From assembly GCA_028571685.1 (NCBI GenBank), contig CM053148.1, forward strand, positions 90,790,001 through 90,854,000: a stretch of 64,000 nucleotides of DNA, given 5' to 3'. The notes beneath the pieces were generated by a model. It was not told where the DNA came from, ran no database searches, and saw only the letters and a program-made list of their open reading frames with translations. The DNA is from Heterohyrax brucei. Its lineage: Eukaryota; Chordata; Mammalia; Hyracoidea; Procaviidae. Numbering within the stretch: the stretch's first letter is position 1; every line of letters starts with the position of its first letter. Positions 31,841 to 43,838 of the stretch are shown here, piece by piece. Made by a program: the position numbers and the translations under genes.

Positions 31841-32217
31841 AGTTGTTGGTTGTCATTGAGTGGATTTTGACTCACGTTGACCCCATTTGACAGAATACAG
31901 CTTCCCTATAGGGTTTTCCAGGTTACAGTGCTTAAGGGAACAGATCACCAGGTCTCTGTTCTGCGGAAACCCTGGTGGCTTAGTGATTAAGTGCTACCTC
32001 TGCGAACCAAAGACAGGTCGGCAGTTCAAATCCAATAGACACTCCTTGGAAACTTTACGGAGCAATTCTGCTCTGTCTATAGGGTCACTAGGAGTTGGAA
32101 TCTACTTGGGGGCAGTGGGTTTGGTTTTTTGGGTTTCTTCCGTAGAGTAGCTGGATGGATTTGATCTGCTCACCTTTCAGTTGGCATAATTTCAGAATTG
32201 TGACATCGGTGTTCCTT
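31841..32217 (-). mobile_element. AfroSINE long form, antisense, split by another SINE
   Basis: The outer element reads 'agttgttggttgtcattgag', 'ctatagggttttccaggtta' and 'aacagatcaccaggtctctg' up to 31964, then resumes at about 32136 with 'tccgtagagtagctggatgg' and 'tctgctcacctttcagttgg'. The interruption is the sense copy at 31965. Confidence 0.85.
31965..32135 (+). mobile_element. AfroSINE, sense, nested in an antisense AfroSINE
   Basis: 'ggaaaccctggtggcttagt', 'ggcagttcaaatccaatagac', 'gtcactaggagttggaatct' and 'gtgggtttggttttttgg'. The flanks 'ggtctctgttctgc' and 'gggtttcttccg' may be a diverged target duplication. Confidence 0.94.
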
Positions 32218-32247
32218 ACAGAAGCCCGTATCTTCAACTATAAGTTT

Positions 32248-32267
32248 AGTTGTTTTTTTTTTTTTTT
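32248..32267. repeat. Poly(T) run
   Basis: About 17-19 T residues after 'aagtttagttg'. Confidence 0.85.
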
Positions 32268-33324
32268 GAAGTGTGCTGTTTGTCATTATCAATAAATCTA
32301 AATAAATTCTTCACCTTTTTTTTGTTACATATGTATAAAAGTAATATAAGGAATAACCAGAATTGATGATTGTGAGATTCCTTTGTTAGTTGCTAATGGT
32401 AGGCTTCAACAAGAAGTGGGCAGTTTGAATTACTACAGGTAAATTGCTACACAGCTTTTCATTCACCATTTTCGGCAGAGTACACAAGACAATGATCGTC
32501 TTTAAATAACCTTCCAGCTGCACTTAATTTTGAAAACAAGACTTGTATACCAGATCTCAGGTGTTTTCATTACATTGCAATCTCATTTTGTTTTACAGAA
32601 ATTGAGAAAATGCAACCATAAAGGAAAACACTTTCCTTTTCTTTTCAGCCTTAACAAATTTGAATGAACACAATATTCAGGCTGTTGAGTGGTGATTTCT
32701 CCTCTTGACATGGTAAATAAAATACATTTCATTGTGATGTAAGCAAGATTACATAGGGTGAAGTTTATTATAGAGACACAGGCACACACTTAAAATTGGT
32801 TGAGTCTTTTTGAAGCTGCCTTACCAATTTCTATATCCAAGATTGCCCACACACAATCAATATGGCAAATCACTTATGATTCTGTATGCACTTTGGGGCG
32901 TATGAGAAAGGGCTACATGTATATTTGTGATAAAAAGTGGTTTTGTCACATTGTGCTACATAGTTTCTCTTGTCTCAACATTTCAATTAGAGTCAGGACC
33001 ATGAGAATCATCACTGTCTGAGACAGACCCTGCTTCAAATGTGCACGGAAAATGTAATCCATACTTTTTTTATTTCATGTTGTCATGATAGACTGTTAAT
33101 TGATGTATGGTTCTGGATTCTTTCATAGTTTTAAGTGAAATGTATTCACACGTAACAGAGTGATAGTTTGATGGCATTGCAACATGGATGACTACTTAAA
33201 AAAACTATTCGGTAGAGACGACTGTAACTAATTTTGCTTTGGATGATCAGCTTTGTGGTTACAGAATTATGCTTAAGAAGGTGTAGGCAGTTAGTGTTCC
33301 ATCAGTATCTGAAAAGTTTGTGAT
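32268..33324. other. No recognised feature
   Basis: About 1 kb of AT-rich DNA. Open frames up to 73 codons on both strands have no features of real genes. Confidence 0.5.
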
Positions 33325-33473
33325 TCTGGCCCACCCAAGGGGTAAGTGGAAGACAGCCCTGGGACGACTCGACTGAAATGTCACAGCCTTGAAAACCTTA
33401 TGGAGCAGTTCTGCTCAGCCTACGTGGGTCCACATGGTTTGTAATAAACTCAAGGACTACTGACAACAACAAA
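33325..33473 (+). mobile_element. AfroSINE-related element, sense, divergent
   Basis: 'ttctggcccacccaaggggt' and 'gactgaaatgtcacagcctt' differ from the common head, but 'gaaaaccttatggagcagtt', 'ctgctcagcctacgtgggtc' and 'ctactgacaacaacaaa' match the shared 3' part. Confidence 0.7.
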
Positions 33474-33740
33474 CTTGAGCCTAGTTGTTTTCTTTCCTTC
33501 TAATATTATGTGCTCTAGGAGGCTAGGACCAACATTACAGATTTATTGTACTACTCTTTTTTGTATCTGTGTAATTCCACTCCTAAAGATGGTAGGTACA
33601 AATTGAAGCTGCAAGAACTGGAAACACAAGTCTAATGTACACTTCACCTAGATCATTGAAGTTTTGCCAACTGATAATGCGCCTTGGAGAGAAAAATAAA
33701 TCCAGTTTTAGATCAGTGGTTGCTTTCTTATCATGTCTCT

Positions 33741-33890
33741 AGATTTGGTGTGCTGATTAAGTGCTAGAGCTGCTAATGAAAAGGTCGGCAGTTGGATTCC
33801 ACCAGGCACTCCTTGGAAACTTGAAGCAGTTTTACTCTGTCTGTAGGGTTACTGTGAGTCAGAACTGACTTGACAGCGATAGTTTTTTGT
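33741..33890 (+). mobile_element. AfroSINE, sense
   Basis: 'tgctgattaagtgctagagc', 'gtcggcagttggattccacc', 'cactccttggaaacttgaag' and 'gtgagtcagaactgacttga'. Confidence 0.94.
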
Positions 33891-34564
33891 TTTATTCAAA
33901 AAAAAAAGTCTTCTGTTCTCTGAATAAATTCCTCAATCTTTTCTTGATCTTTATAGCCTTACATTTTTAAGAGTATCGGCCAGTTATTTTGAAAATTGTT
34001 CCTCAGTTTGCGTTTATCTATTTATCTGACGTTCTCTTACTTTAGATTCACATTATACACTTTTTTTTTTTTTTTTTTGGACAGGGATATCTCAAAAGAA
34101 ATGATGTGCTCTCATTGTATGTCACTCTGCCACCTACCTGGGAATATTAACTTTGATCACTTGGAAAAAGTTGTGCTTATCTGCTTTCTCTGCTATAATA
34201 TTACTCTTTTTTATCTTTATAATTAACAAAAAAAAATTATAGGAAGTACTTCAGGTCTAGATAAATATTCCACTGTGCACCCAACTTTTAAATTCTACTT
34301 TCAGCATCCTTCAGTGCTTGAGTTATTACTATGACAACTGTCAGATGGTGATTTTGTAATTCATTCATTCCTTTGGCACTTAGTATTTGCAGTTCTGTTT
34401 TAAGAAAGAAACCAATGACTTTCTACACTGTTTCCCATAACCAGCACTTAATATTTCAGTCTAGGCTACCTTTGTGTTCTCTTTATCCACCTGCCATGCC
34501 CATTGCTTCTACTTTAACTTTCCCTTCCATTCTGTCTTCACTGAGGTAATTGTATTCCACAAAC
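33891..34564. other. No gene; T run at 34061-34079
   Basis: AT-rich DNA with one homopolymer tract of about 19 T. No other feature. Confidence 0.5.
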
Positions 34565-34722
34565 TGGAAACACTTGTGGCACAGTAGTTAAGTGCTGTAT
34601 CTGCCAACCTAAAGGTCAGCAGTTTGAATCCATCGTGTTCCTTGGAAACTCTTTGGGGCAGTTCTACTCTGACCTCAGGGTCACTATGAATCAAAATTGA
34701 TTCAATGGCAGTGTGTCTGGTC
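34565..34722 (+). mobile_element. AfroSINE, sense
   Basis: 'ggaaacacttgtggcacagt', 'ggtcagcagtttgaatccat', 'gttccttggaaactctttgg' and 'gattcaatggcagtgtgtct'. Confidence 0.95.
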
Positions 34723-35251
34723 TTCTTTTTTAATCTCTAAATATCTAGTACTTTACTGCAAATTTAGATGCCTTAGAATAATTATTTTTTCTTAATTTGT
34801 GTACTTTATAAGCAGTGATGTTTGTAATTATCCTCAAAAAAGTAAATTCCTCAACTTGAACAAATGGAAAATTTTATTGCTATTACCTTTAAATAGTGCA
34901 TATATTAATTTACACCAAAAAAATAGTAGGCTTTATAATAATGTATATGATAGAAATGACATTTAGTAAATGTTGGTTGACTAAACAAATTTGGATTAAA
35001 TTTGGTGTTTAATTGTTTACACACTAGGTATTTTACATTGATTTGTTTTCATTTGTAATTTCGTTTCATACACACCCTCACCTATCTGAATATGAGGAGA
35101 CAAATGTGACTTCAGGTACCAAAAAAATTGCATAGATTCAAACTCATGGACTTTTCATCACTTCACAGTGCCTCTCATAATATTTCTCCTTAGGCAAAAG
35201 TTCCATAATTAAAAAAGTGTCTGAGTGAAAGAAACGAACTTATTAGTAATT
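34723..35251. other. No recognised feature
   Basis: About 530 bases of very AT-rich DNA. Confidence 0.5.
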
Positions 35252-35415
35252 ATTGCTGGCGTAGTGCTTACGTGCTATGTCTGCTCACCAAAGAAATGTT
35301 GGAAGTTCAAATCTACCAGGCACTCCTTGGAAACTCTGTGGAGCAGTTCTATCCTGTCCTTTAGGGTTACTATGAGTCGGGATAGACACGATGATAGTGG
35401 TTGGGGGGGGGTTGG
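35252..35415 (+). mobile_element. AfroSINE, sense
   Basis: 'attgctggcgtagtgcttac', 'ggaagttcaaatctaccagg', 'ctttagggttactatgagtc' and the end 'gtggttgggggggggttgg', where the usual T/G tail has become a G run. Confidence 0.93.
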
Positions 35416-36438
35416 ATCTTTATCTTTGCTGAAGTACCCTCATAGAAGTAAGTCCTTTAAAAAGGATTTTACACATTCAAGTTTAAATATAAAAATAGTC
35501 CATAGGTTAAAATCAAGCCACTGTTTTCTGAGAAAGGAACAAGAGATGTATGCTAATAATCTGGTGTTATAAACGAGTTAAACTGGCATACCTTACTGTG
35601 GTGACGTCCTGCTTCTTTCAAGGGAGTCTTGAAGAAGCATAGTTATGAAGTATTTCTTGTTGTTACTACTTTCAGCTTCAACTAGATCCCGGTGACTTCT
35701 CCTTGATAAGGATTTTGAATATGTCTGCATCTTTGTAATCCAGAGACCTCAATCAACGGTGGAAAAGAGTTTTCTGTCTGCCTTTTAGTAATTTATGTCT
35801 TCTTCTTAGTATACAAAACACTGGGCTTACACCTGAAACTGTTTATAAAATATTTTTAGGTGAATAATAAATGTAATTCTTCTAATGTATTGCATTGCAG
35901 ATTGGTGTATTTTACATTAATCTATATAGTGATGAAGGCAGAGAATATAGCCTTCAAATATGTCCCCTAAAACAGCTATCCGTGGGTTGTAGATCAATGC
36001 ATATAAATCAAGAATGATAAAAAAGAAATGATGATAGGTAAAGTATTTTAACACCTTTTTAAAATCTCCTTTTCTTGTTTTAATAAGGAGACATTAAAAA
36101 TTCAAGAGTTAAAAACAGAGAAAGACATAGCATGACAATGTCTCTTTCTATCTAGGACCTAGGCATTTCTTTTTCCCGTCCCAACCACCAAACAAATGTT
36201 ATTATTTCTCCAAGTTCTTTTTTCTTTTTCAGAGATTGTTTTACATGCACAGAAGGATAGATAAATATTATGGATGTACACACATACAAGCATTTGTGTT
36301 TTTATGTAAATAGATATATACGCAATAACTTTTACCTGGTCAATTTCCTTTTGTAATATTTCTAGAGCTCATTTCTTTCAGCTTTCTCTTTCCTACTCTG
36401 ATGCCTTATTTTGGATTGCATGATGCTAATTCCAAAAT
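35416..36438. other. No recognised feature
   Basis: About 1 kb of AT-rich DNA without a repeat I can name. Confidence 0.5.
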
Positions 36439-36594
36439 GACAATCCTGGTGATGTAGTGGTTAAGTGCTACATCTCCCACTCCAAAGGTTGACAGTTCAA
36501 ATCTACCAGGCACTCCTTGGAAACTCTATGTGGCAAGGCGACTGTGTCCTGTACAGTCACTATGAGTCAGAATTGACTTGGTAGCAGAGGGGTA
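36439..36594 (+). mobile_element. AfroSINE, sense
   Basis: 'gacaatcctggtgatgtagt', 'gacagttcaaatctaccagg', 'cactccttggaaactctatg' and 'agaattgacttggtagcaga'. Confidence 0.95.
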
Positions 36595-36599
36595 TGATT

Positions 36600-37180
36600 C
36601 CTAAATACCTACCACTTTACTGTGAGTTTTGTTGCTCTGTTCACACATGGTTTCAAACATATGTATATGTGCTTATGCAACACACTACATAATGGGATTT
36701 TGCCATATTAAAAGACATAGGCTTTAGCTATTTTGAAAATTCATTTTGCCCACACGGTGTTTGCTGCATTTGGCGATCCCACCAGGAATATATGGGGAAG
36801 TCTAACTCATACCCTGCAGCCATAAGGCATTATCCAATACTGGCATCTTTGCATATCTCATATATGGAAAATTATAACTCAGTAACATTTTATTTTTGAT
36901 CAGTTTATTTGTTTATTGTCATGGGTTCAATATCTTCTTATGTTTAAAAGCCAATTGTGTCTGCTTTTCTGTGAACCATCTGTTCACTGCTTTATCTGTT
37001 TATTTGGTTGACGCGTTCCTTTTCTCAGTAATTTGAAGGAGCACTTCATAATTATACCCATACTTCAGTTGGGATGCAAATATTTTTGCCTGTTTAATAA
37101 ATTGCCATTGCATGTGGTGATTTCTTTTGAATGTAGGAGATTTCAATTTTGAGGAAGTAAAAAGGTATTTGGTGTATAGG
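36600..37180 (-). mobile_element. L1 3' region, antisense, degraded
   Basis: 'cccaccaggaatatatgggg', 'aagccaattgtgtctgcttt', 'tctgtgaaccatctgttcac', 'ttctcagtaatttgaaggag' and 'gggatgcaaatatttttgcc' follow the antisense order of L1 ORF2 near its 3' end. There is no intact frame. Confidence 0.55.
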
Positions 37181-37805
37181 CAAATACGTATTTTTTAGCT
37201 TTGCACATTTTAGTCATAGTTAGAAAGATCACAAACACCATGGGGTTATAGAAAAGAACCCTAAGGCTGAAGTTTTGATATACTTCTGACCGAAAAGCTA
37301 TTTTGTTGTTGTTATTTTTTTGTTTTAAAATTTTCAGGTACAGTGTACTTTTTGGTATCTTGCTGTTTATGAAAGTCTTATTTTATTTCATTGAGATGGG
37401 GATATTTTCGGTACTCTTTCTCCTTTTTGGAATTTATAAAATTTGCTTTGTAGGAAAACACATAATTATTGCTTAAAAAAATGTTCCACATAGAAATAAT
37501 AAGCAGAAAGTGGCAGAAGTTCAGGGTTTTCTGTTCTGTTCTGTTTTGTTTTCCCTACTTTCTGTTTCTGTTTTTTCTTGATATCTCGTGTAGCTGTTGT
37601 TATGGATACAGACACTATGGTTTTTGATGCAAAGAAAGATATTGACTTGATACTTAGACATAATCTTTAAGGATTTTGTTAAAACTTTCCTTTTAAAACT
37701 AGTGTTACTTGTTAGTTATTTTGAATAGTCCCCACGCCGCCCTACTATCTTTACCAAAAGGAGACACTATCGATTATTTTTTAGCAACAAAGCTGAATGT
37801 TTTTT
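37181..37805. other. T-rich DNA, possibly more decayed L1
   Basis: The + strand is strongly T-biased, as expected for an antisense L1, but I cannot align any block with confidence. 'ctgttctgttctgttttgttt' at about 37533 is a short imperfect repeat. Confidence 0.4.
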
Positions 37806-37950
37806 AGAGCCCTGGTGGCTCAGTGACTAACAGCTCATTGTGCTAACCAAAGAGTTAGCGGTTCAAATCCACCTGCCACTCCTTGGAAACTTCATGTGGT
37901 ATTTCTACTCTGTCTTGTGGGATAGCTATGAGTTGGAATGACTTGATAAC
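37806..37950 (+). mobile_element. AfroSINE, sense
   Basis: 'agccctggtggctcagtgac', 'gcggttcaaatccacctgcc' with an excellent B box, 'actccttggaaacttcatgt' and 'ctatgagttggaatgacttg'. Confidence 0.95.
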
Positions 37951-38390
37951 ATTTTTTTGTTAAATAGTAATATCTCATAGATAATTTAATTTTCATTTTC
38001 TTGATTATTAGGATTATCAGCATGATTTTATGTCATACATAAATTTGCCACATACTTTTGCTACTTAGGATTTTTTGAAAAAGAGTTTCCCAATTCTATG
38101 CTGTGTTGAATTACTTTTTGTTATAAATACGCTTGTGTTCTTTATGTCACAGACATGTGAATCTTTTGTTTGACTTCTGAGTTTTAATATTCCTCTCACT
38201 TATTGCTGTGTTGTGCTGTTGCTTGCTGTATTTTCTGTCTTCAAAAGTTTTAAATTTCATACAGAAGAAAAAAGTTTTCTATTTCTTTTCTAACTTCTAG
38301 GTTTCTTGTGTTTAGAAAACTCAAAACCTAAATTATGTATATGATTTTCTCTCTCTCCTCTCTTATTTTTCCCCCTAAGAAACTGAACAT

Positions 38391-38541
38391 GTACTCGACT
38401 AAGAGCTCAGCTGCTAATCAAAAGGTCAGCAGTTCAAATCCACCAGAAGCTCTTTGAAAACTCTACGGAGCCAGGTCTACTCTGTCCTGTAAAGAGGTCT
38501 CCGTGAGTTAGAATCTTCTCACTGGCAATGGACTTGGTTTC
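38391..38541 (+). mobile_element. AfroSINE, sense
   Basis: 'ctgctaatcaaaaggtcagc', 'agttcaaatccaccagaagc', 'ctctacggagccaggtctac' and 'ggcaatggacttggtttct'. Confidence 0.94.
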
Positions 38542-39324
38542 TGATCTTCTACCATAACCCCTTCAAGAATGATCCATTTGTGGCCTACAGTGGATTTTGT
38601 CTATTGTTCATGCCATACAGATTCTAGGATTTGCCTATCAATACTACGATAAACCATGTCTTATGTTTTGTTGAAGTTGAATTGACTTCATAGTTCTTAT
38701 TTGAGAATATTTTATAGTTTACCACCGACTTAAGTCCTCCTGTAATGTGTCCACAACTTAAATGTCTTTGTTTCTATTTAAAAATAACCTTTTGAAAATG
38801 ACTTCCCCTAGGTAATTGTGAATGTATAGGTGTGTGTACATAATTGTGTACTGAATTTATGGATAGTAAATTTGCTAAACTGTTTTCTATCAATACTAAT
38901 AATATTTCTGCAGATTCTCTTTGGTTTTCTCCATGGTCAAGATTGTTGTCTGTGACTAAAGGCAATTTTGTTTCTTCTCCAATCCTTATATAGCTACTGT
39001 AAGCATAAGACAGAACAAATGTAGTGATAACAGACATCTGTGTTTTCCTCTTGATCATAAAAGAATGTTTTTGTACATTTTACAGCTATTTGATCATTTC
39101 TATACAAATTTAAAATCTGTCTCATCAAAATTAAGTTAAATGTACTATCATTTTTGTATAACTTTACTTTTAAAATGTCTTTTACCCACAGTCAATTGTA
39201 TCGTGATACTGATCAAGCTAAACTAGCTTTGCCTTTTTTTATTTGCTAGTCATGCATTTTCTGTCTTTGGTGATTGAATATTTCTCTTTATATTTTAGTA
39301 TATTTTTACCCTGAGTGTATAAAA
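38542..39324. other. No recognised gene
   Basis: T-rich DNA. The 94-codon minus-strand frame at 39058-38774 shows no family features. Confidence 0.45.
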
Positions 39325-39485
39325 AATCCAAACACACTGCCTTCAAGTTGATTCCAGCTTATAGCAACCGTATGGGACAGAGTAGAACTGCCCCACAGAG
39401 TTTCCAAGGAGCACCTGGTGGATTCAAACTTCCAGCCTTTTGGTAAGCATGTATAGCATGTAATCACTACACCACCAGGGTTTTC
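39325..39485 (-). mobile_element. AfroSINE, antisense, well preserved
   Basis: 'aacacactgccttcaagttg', 'ggacagagtagaactgcccc', 'gagtttccaaggagcacctg' and 'ctacaccaccagggttttc'. Confidence 0.96.
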
Positions 39486-40704
39486 ATATAGTGTATAGCT
39501 AGAGTTTATTTCTTTATTCAGCCTCCCAGGTTTGTCTTTTACATAGAGATTTTTATTCCATGTACAATATACAGAATCTTGACATCTGTGGATTGTTCTT
39601 ATCATCTTCTTACATCCAATTGATTGTATTTTATGTTTGCATCCTCTTCATTTACTATGTACTTAATGATTTTTTCTCTAAGACTTTAGTTTAACCTTCC
39701 CTCTTTTACCGATATGCTGCAAAACTTTCATTTTACAATGTATTATTAACAATTCTAAAATTGTTTTCAGTAATTTATGCATCTCAAACAATATATGGAC
39801 TCACACTCTTTCCTGGCTTAATTTTCTTTTTCTCAGTAATATTATTTGGATATGCTATTTTCTTTACCTTTTTAGTAAGGCTCAGAACTAGCTGGTTGGG
39901 GACAACAGACATCACAGTCTGTTGTAACTGGTTCAGTAGTCAGCGACATTTTAAGATCTTTCCCAGACTTTTCTGCTGCAACGTATATGCTGACAAAGGC
40001 TTCAGCAGCAACTGCTGGGGTAAAGAGAAATCAGCTTCTCCTCCTTTCTTCATCCCTGTATGATGCTTTCACTGACACTCAGTCAGACCTATGCAGATCA
40101 AGAAGTCTCTTCTATTCTATTGTTTTATATCCAACCCTCTTCTAGATTTGTCCATGATTCTCTCCTTTTCAATTGTCCAGAACTCCTCAAAATATTTATT
40201 TTGTACCAAAAACAAAGAAAAGGGAAAATATGCACATATGCACAAGGAATTAGGAAATAAAGACAGTGGAACACTCATAGAAAAACCTCTATCCAGAAAC
40301 TATTCCATCCCATCAATCTATTAAGACTGAAACTATTACCCTTAAAGATAATCTTTTAAACCTTAAAACAAAAATATCCCCTGAAGTCTTCTTAAACCCA
40401 AAAAGTAGTTTAGTTTAACTAATACAAATGTCTGCTTTGAGCCTGATGTTGTTTTAAGAACTGTCTGTATGAGATGACAATGACAAAGACAACAAAAAAT
40501 TGGATAGGAACCTTACAGAGAAGAGAGTGTGTGTTAGTAGCGGAGGAACAACTCAGGACAAGAGGGTACAAATGGTTGTGCAGCTCAAAGAATGTGACTA
40601 ATATCACTGGGTTATACATGTAGAAACTATTGAATTACCACATTTTTTTTTTAAGTCTGCTTGTTAGACTTCATTACATACATTATGAGATAATGATCAA
40701 ACTT
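39486..40704. other. No recognised feature
   Basis: About 1.2 kb. Frames of 100 and 77 codons at 39761 and 40091 (+) lack any motif and fall in AT-rich DNA. Confidence 0.5.
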
Positions 40705-40905
40705 ATGTACTCAGATAGACCTGGTTAAAATATCACGTCCACCACTTCCTTTCTGATTGACCTTGGAGAGTTCCTTCATATCTCTAAGCTTAAGTTTCTT
40801 GTTTAAGGGTCAGTCTAACAGGAGGATTCAATGGAATAAGGCCATAGGACACTAGCCCAGGGTCTGTCAGCTAGAAGTTTTCAACAATGATAGACATTAT
40901 CATTC
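40705..40905 (+). mobile_element. MIR SINE, sense
   Basis: 'tactcagatagacctggtta', 'ccaccacttcctttctgatt', 'gaccttggagagttccttca', 'atctctaagcttaagtttct' and 'ataaggccataggacactag' follow the MIR order (tRNA-like part, then 'cctcagtttcctcat', then 'agcacagtgcctggc'). Confidence 0.78.
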
Positions 40906-41273
40906 AACATTTTTTTGTTCCTAAATCTTTAAGACATATATTTTATTATATTCCACCTACTCCTGACAGCTGTTGATTTTTTGTTGTTTGTTCTACTTTC
41001 TTGTGTTAAATATCTAGATTATTCCCTTTCTTCTTTCAATGATAAAAGACTTTAAGGATATATGTTTCCTTTTTAATCCAGCTTAGGTTGCTTCATAAAT
41101 TTTGAGTAAAGAGGGTTCTACTTAAGCTATTTCTTTAAGTACTGATGATTGTGATTTTTATTCAACTGTACAGGAGAGTTATTTAGTATTATTTGTATAA
41201 ATGCTTAATATTTACTGCTTCTCTTTCAAAGTTATTAAAAGGGATATAGTCAAAGATTTGGTACTCAGTTTTG

Positions 41274-41455
41274 TAGCAGCATTGTTTATTATAGTACAAG
41301 TCTAGAAAATCAAATAAAATCCCAATGATTCTCAATTAGCTTGACAAAATTATTTTAAATATTCACAAAATGGAATATCACTAATAAATTTATAATTATT
41401 ATACATTCAAACTTTTAATAATGATGTAATCATTTAAATATAAAATTTTGGTCAA
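41274..41455 (+). mobile_element. L1 3' end fragment, sense
   Basis: 'gcagcattgtttattatagt', 'acaagtctagaaaatcaaat' and 'tcacaaaatggaatatcact' track the L1 3' end. It is AT-rich and decayed. Confidence 0.7.
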
Positions 41456-41504
41456 ATCCGTATATACGTGAGTGTATAGATATACACACATATAAAACAA
41501 AAAA

Positions 41505-41659
41505 GCTGCACTCTCATTAAGTCAATTCCAACTCATAGCAATCCTATAGGTCAGAGTAGAATTGCCCCATAGAATTTCTGAGGAGTATCTGGTGAATCTG
41601 AACTGCCAACCTTCTGATTAGCAGCTGTAGCGCTTAACCGCTGCACCACCAGGGTTTTC
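41505..41659 (-). mobile_element. AfroSINE, antisense, well preserved
   Basis: 'aattccaactcatagcaatc', 'ggtcagagtagaattgcccc', 'gaatctgaactgccaacctt' and 'gctgcaccaccagggttttc'. It sits in a TA/CA-rich tract that resumes on the right. Confidence 0.96.
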
Positions 41660-42051
41660 ATACACATCTGTACCTATATGTATATCTATGTATGCAGACA
41701 TACTATGGAGAGAGAAAGAGGGAGAGTCCTATGGCACCTCTAAATGATTACTGGGCCATCTGAAACATGTTAAATCACTATTATTCCAAGTATGTATAAT
41801 GAAGGAATACATATTTCTGGGATAGTGTTCCAATTCAAAATAATAAATATAAATCTATTTGATATGCAGACATATTTGTTTTCAGAGGCTCATGCATTAT
41901 TACGTTAGCAATATTTGCTGTAAGGAAGTACATCAAATTGCTAGCGTCCTCTCTTCAATTCAGTCTGGAGGAATTCTGATGGAGCATCTGTGTTTTGCTG
42001 ATTAGTTACTAGAAAGCGTAGGACAGTGCAACCAGAGGTCTGAAACAGCCC

Positions 42052-42384
42052 CGCCGTGGACCGCCAAAAAACCCAACAGATCTGTTCTGGAAGAAGTTCA
42101 ACCAGAGTGCTCCTTGGAAGCAAAGATGGCAAGACTGCATCTCACATACCTTGGACATGTTGGCAGGAAGATCAGTCCCTGGAGAAGGACATCATGCTTG
42201 GTAGAGTGGAGGGTCAGTGCAAAAGAGGCAGACCCTCGACAAGATGGATTGACACAGTGGCTGCAACAAAGGGCTGAAGCTTAAAAATAATTGGGGACAT
42301 GACGCAAGATCAAGCAGTGTTTCGTTCTGTTGTTTATAGGGTCGCTACGAGTCGAAATCTACTCGATGGCACCTAACAACAACA
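42052..42384 (+). pseudogene. RTE LINE: C-terminal ORF relic and 3' end, sense
   Basis: This is the best RTE copy in the window. 'ccgccgtggaccgccaaaaa', 'agttcaaccagagtgctcct', 'ggacatgttggcaggaagat', 'ggaagacc'-type region at 42222 ('aagaggcagaccctcgacaa') and 'gatggattgacacagtggct' code for the same tail as the relic at 1996 (QPECSL-like, DQSLEKDIMLGRVEGQCK, RGRPSTRWIDTVAATKG). Frame changes occur around 42105-42170. It ends 'cgctacgagtcgaaatctac' and 'ggcacctaacaacaaca', the terminus shared with AfroSINEs. It is a 5'-truncated dead copy. Confidence 0.93.
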
Positions 42385-42517
42385 TTGCTCTTCTATATCC
42401 ACTCTTGCACAGATTGTTAATCCATGGCTTCATAAGTGCAGAAAATCCTGGAGTACCCTATCTAGGCTTTTGTGAACTGAGAAGCTGGTAGGCAGTATTT
42501 TTATTTTAGGAAACACT

Positions 42518-42534
42518 TTTTTTTTTTTTTTTTG
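42518..42534. repeat. Poly(T) run
   Basis: About 17 T residues after 'aggaaacac'. Confidence 0.88.
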
Positions 42535-43419
42535 GGAAACTTTGTTTAATCAGACACATATAATACACTATGCACACAACAAATAAGTGCAGAATATACA
42601 ACAATAGAAACATAAGAGAAAAAGTCATACAAATATCTGTAACCAAGGGAAATGTATCTTTCTTTCTGAAAGACGAGCAGATAGCTTTTGGAATGTAAGC
42701 ACCTAGCTTGCTGTCGAAGAGATTCCGTTAATAAAAAGATGAATTTTCAACTATTTTAGCCAAAGAGTAGATCATCAGAGAATGCAATATGAATGGACGT
42801 AGAATCCTGATGTGTTACGGACATTCTTTTTGCCCTAAGTTGAACTCCACGTTACTCCTTCTGGATGTACTAATGAAATGCTATTTACTGCTAATTTAAT
42901 CTAAAAGATGTGTGAAACATTCCAAAAATTGCCAGGAAACTTGGTTTCACTGTTTACTATGTGCCTGAGTTTGCTCTTGGCAGAAACGGGCAATTAAATG
43001 ATGAATGAATAAATGCATGAAGGAATGAATTACAAAAATATTTAAGTACATGTCAGAATCATTTGACATAAAAGTATTTCTCAGATCCCACAGGACATTT
43101 ATAAAAGGCCTATTAATCTATCATCTTTCTCACGTACAGGTATGCAAGCCTCCACCCCACCCCCTGCATATAATCCCATGTAGACATCAGTAAAAGCAAG
43201 TATTGCTTGGACTACCTAACTTCGAGAAGTAATACCTTCTCCAAAACTTCTCCTTCCTTCAGATTCAAATTCTTTCTAGAGACGCAGAGCCTAGGAAGAA
43301 TAGAATTTGAAGTGTGGAAGAACTGGTGCCATTTTCATTTCTAAATGTTTAAGCTGTTTTGGAATTTATTGATCTTGTCACTTATTTGACACTATACGTA
43401 AGTTGCTTTATGTTGTCAT
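42535..43419. other. No recognised feature
   Basis: About 880 bases of AT-rich DNA. 'gatgaatgaataaatgcatg' near 43002 could be a scrap of an L2/MIR-type end. Confidence 0.45.
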
Positions 43420-43541
43420 GGAAACCCTGGTGGTATAGTGATTAAATACTACATCTGCTGACCGAAAGATTGGCAACTCCATGAGGCAGTTCTGCTCTAT
43501 TCTGTAAGGTCACTAGGAGTTGGAATCTACTAGACAGCACT
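43420..43541 (+). mobile_element. AfroSINE, sense, internal deletion
   Basis: 'ggaaaccctggtggtatagt' and 'ctgctgaccgaaagattggc' jump to 'aactccatgaggcagttctg', removing the B-box and part of the body. It ends 'ggaatctactagacagcac'. Confidence 0.93.
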
Positions 43542-43700
43542 ATCTTATTTTGTGGTTTTATGTTGGTATGTTTTGTATCTCTTAGACTAGAGACTAGACT
43601 ATGTTTTATATCTCTTAGGCTGGGGGAAACCCTCTAGAATGAAAAAAAATCTTATTTTCAAGAGACAGAACACCTTCTTACCTTTACCAAAACTCTCCAA

Positions 43701-43838
43701 AACCCCTAAACCTGTTGCTATTGAGTCACAATGGCTTATAGGCTCATAATGACCCTATAAGACAGAGTAGAAAGGCTCCATAGGGTGTCCATGAGCATCT
43801 TGCGGATACGAACTGCTGACCTTTTGGATAGTGGTGCA
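43701..43838 (-). mobile_element. AfroSINE, antisense, variant
   Basis: 'cctgttgctattgagtcaca', 'atgaccctataagacagagt', 'agcatcttgcggatacgaac' and 'tgctgaccttttgg'. It carries an extra 'aatggcttataggctca' that also occurs at 45980. Confidence 0.9.
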
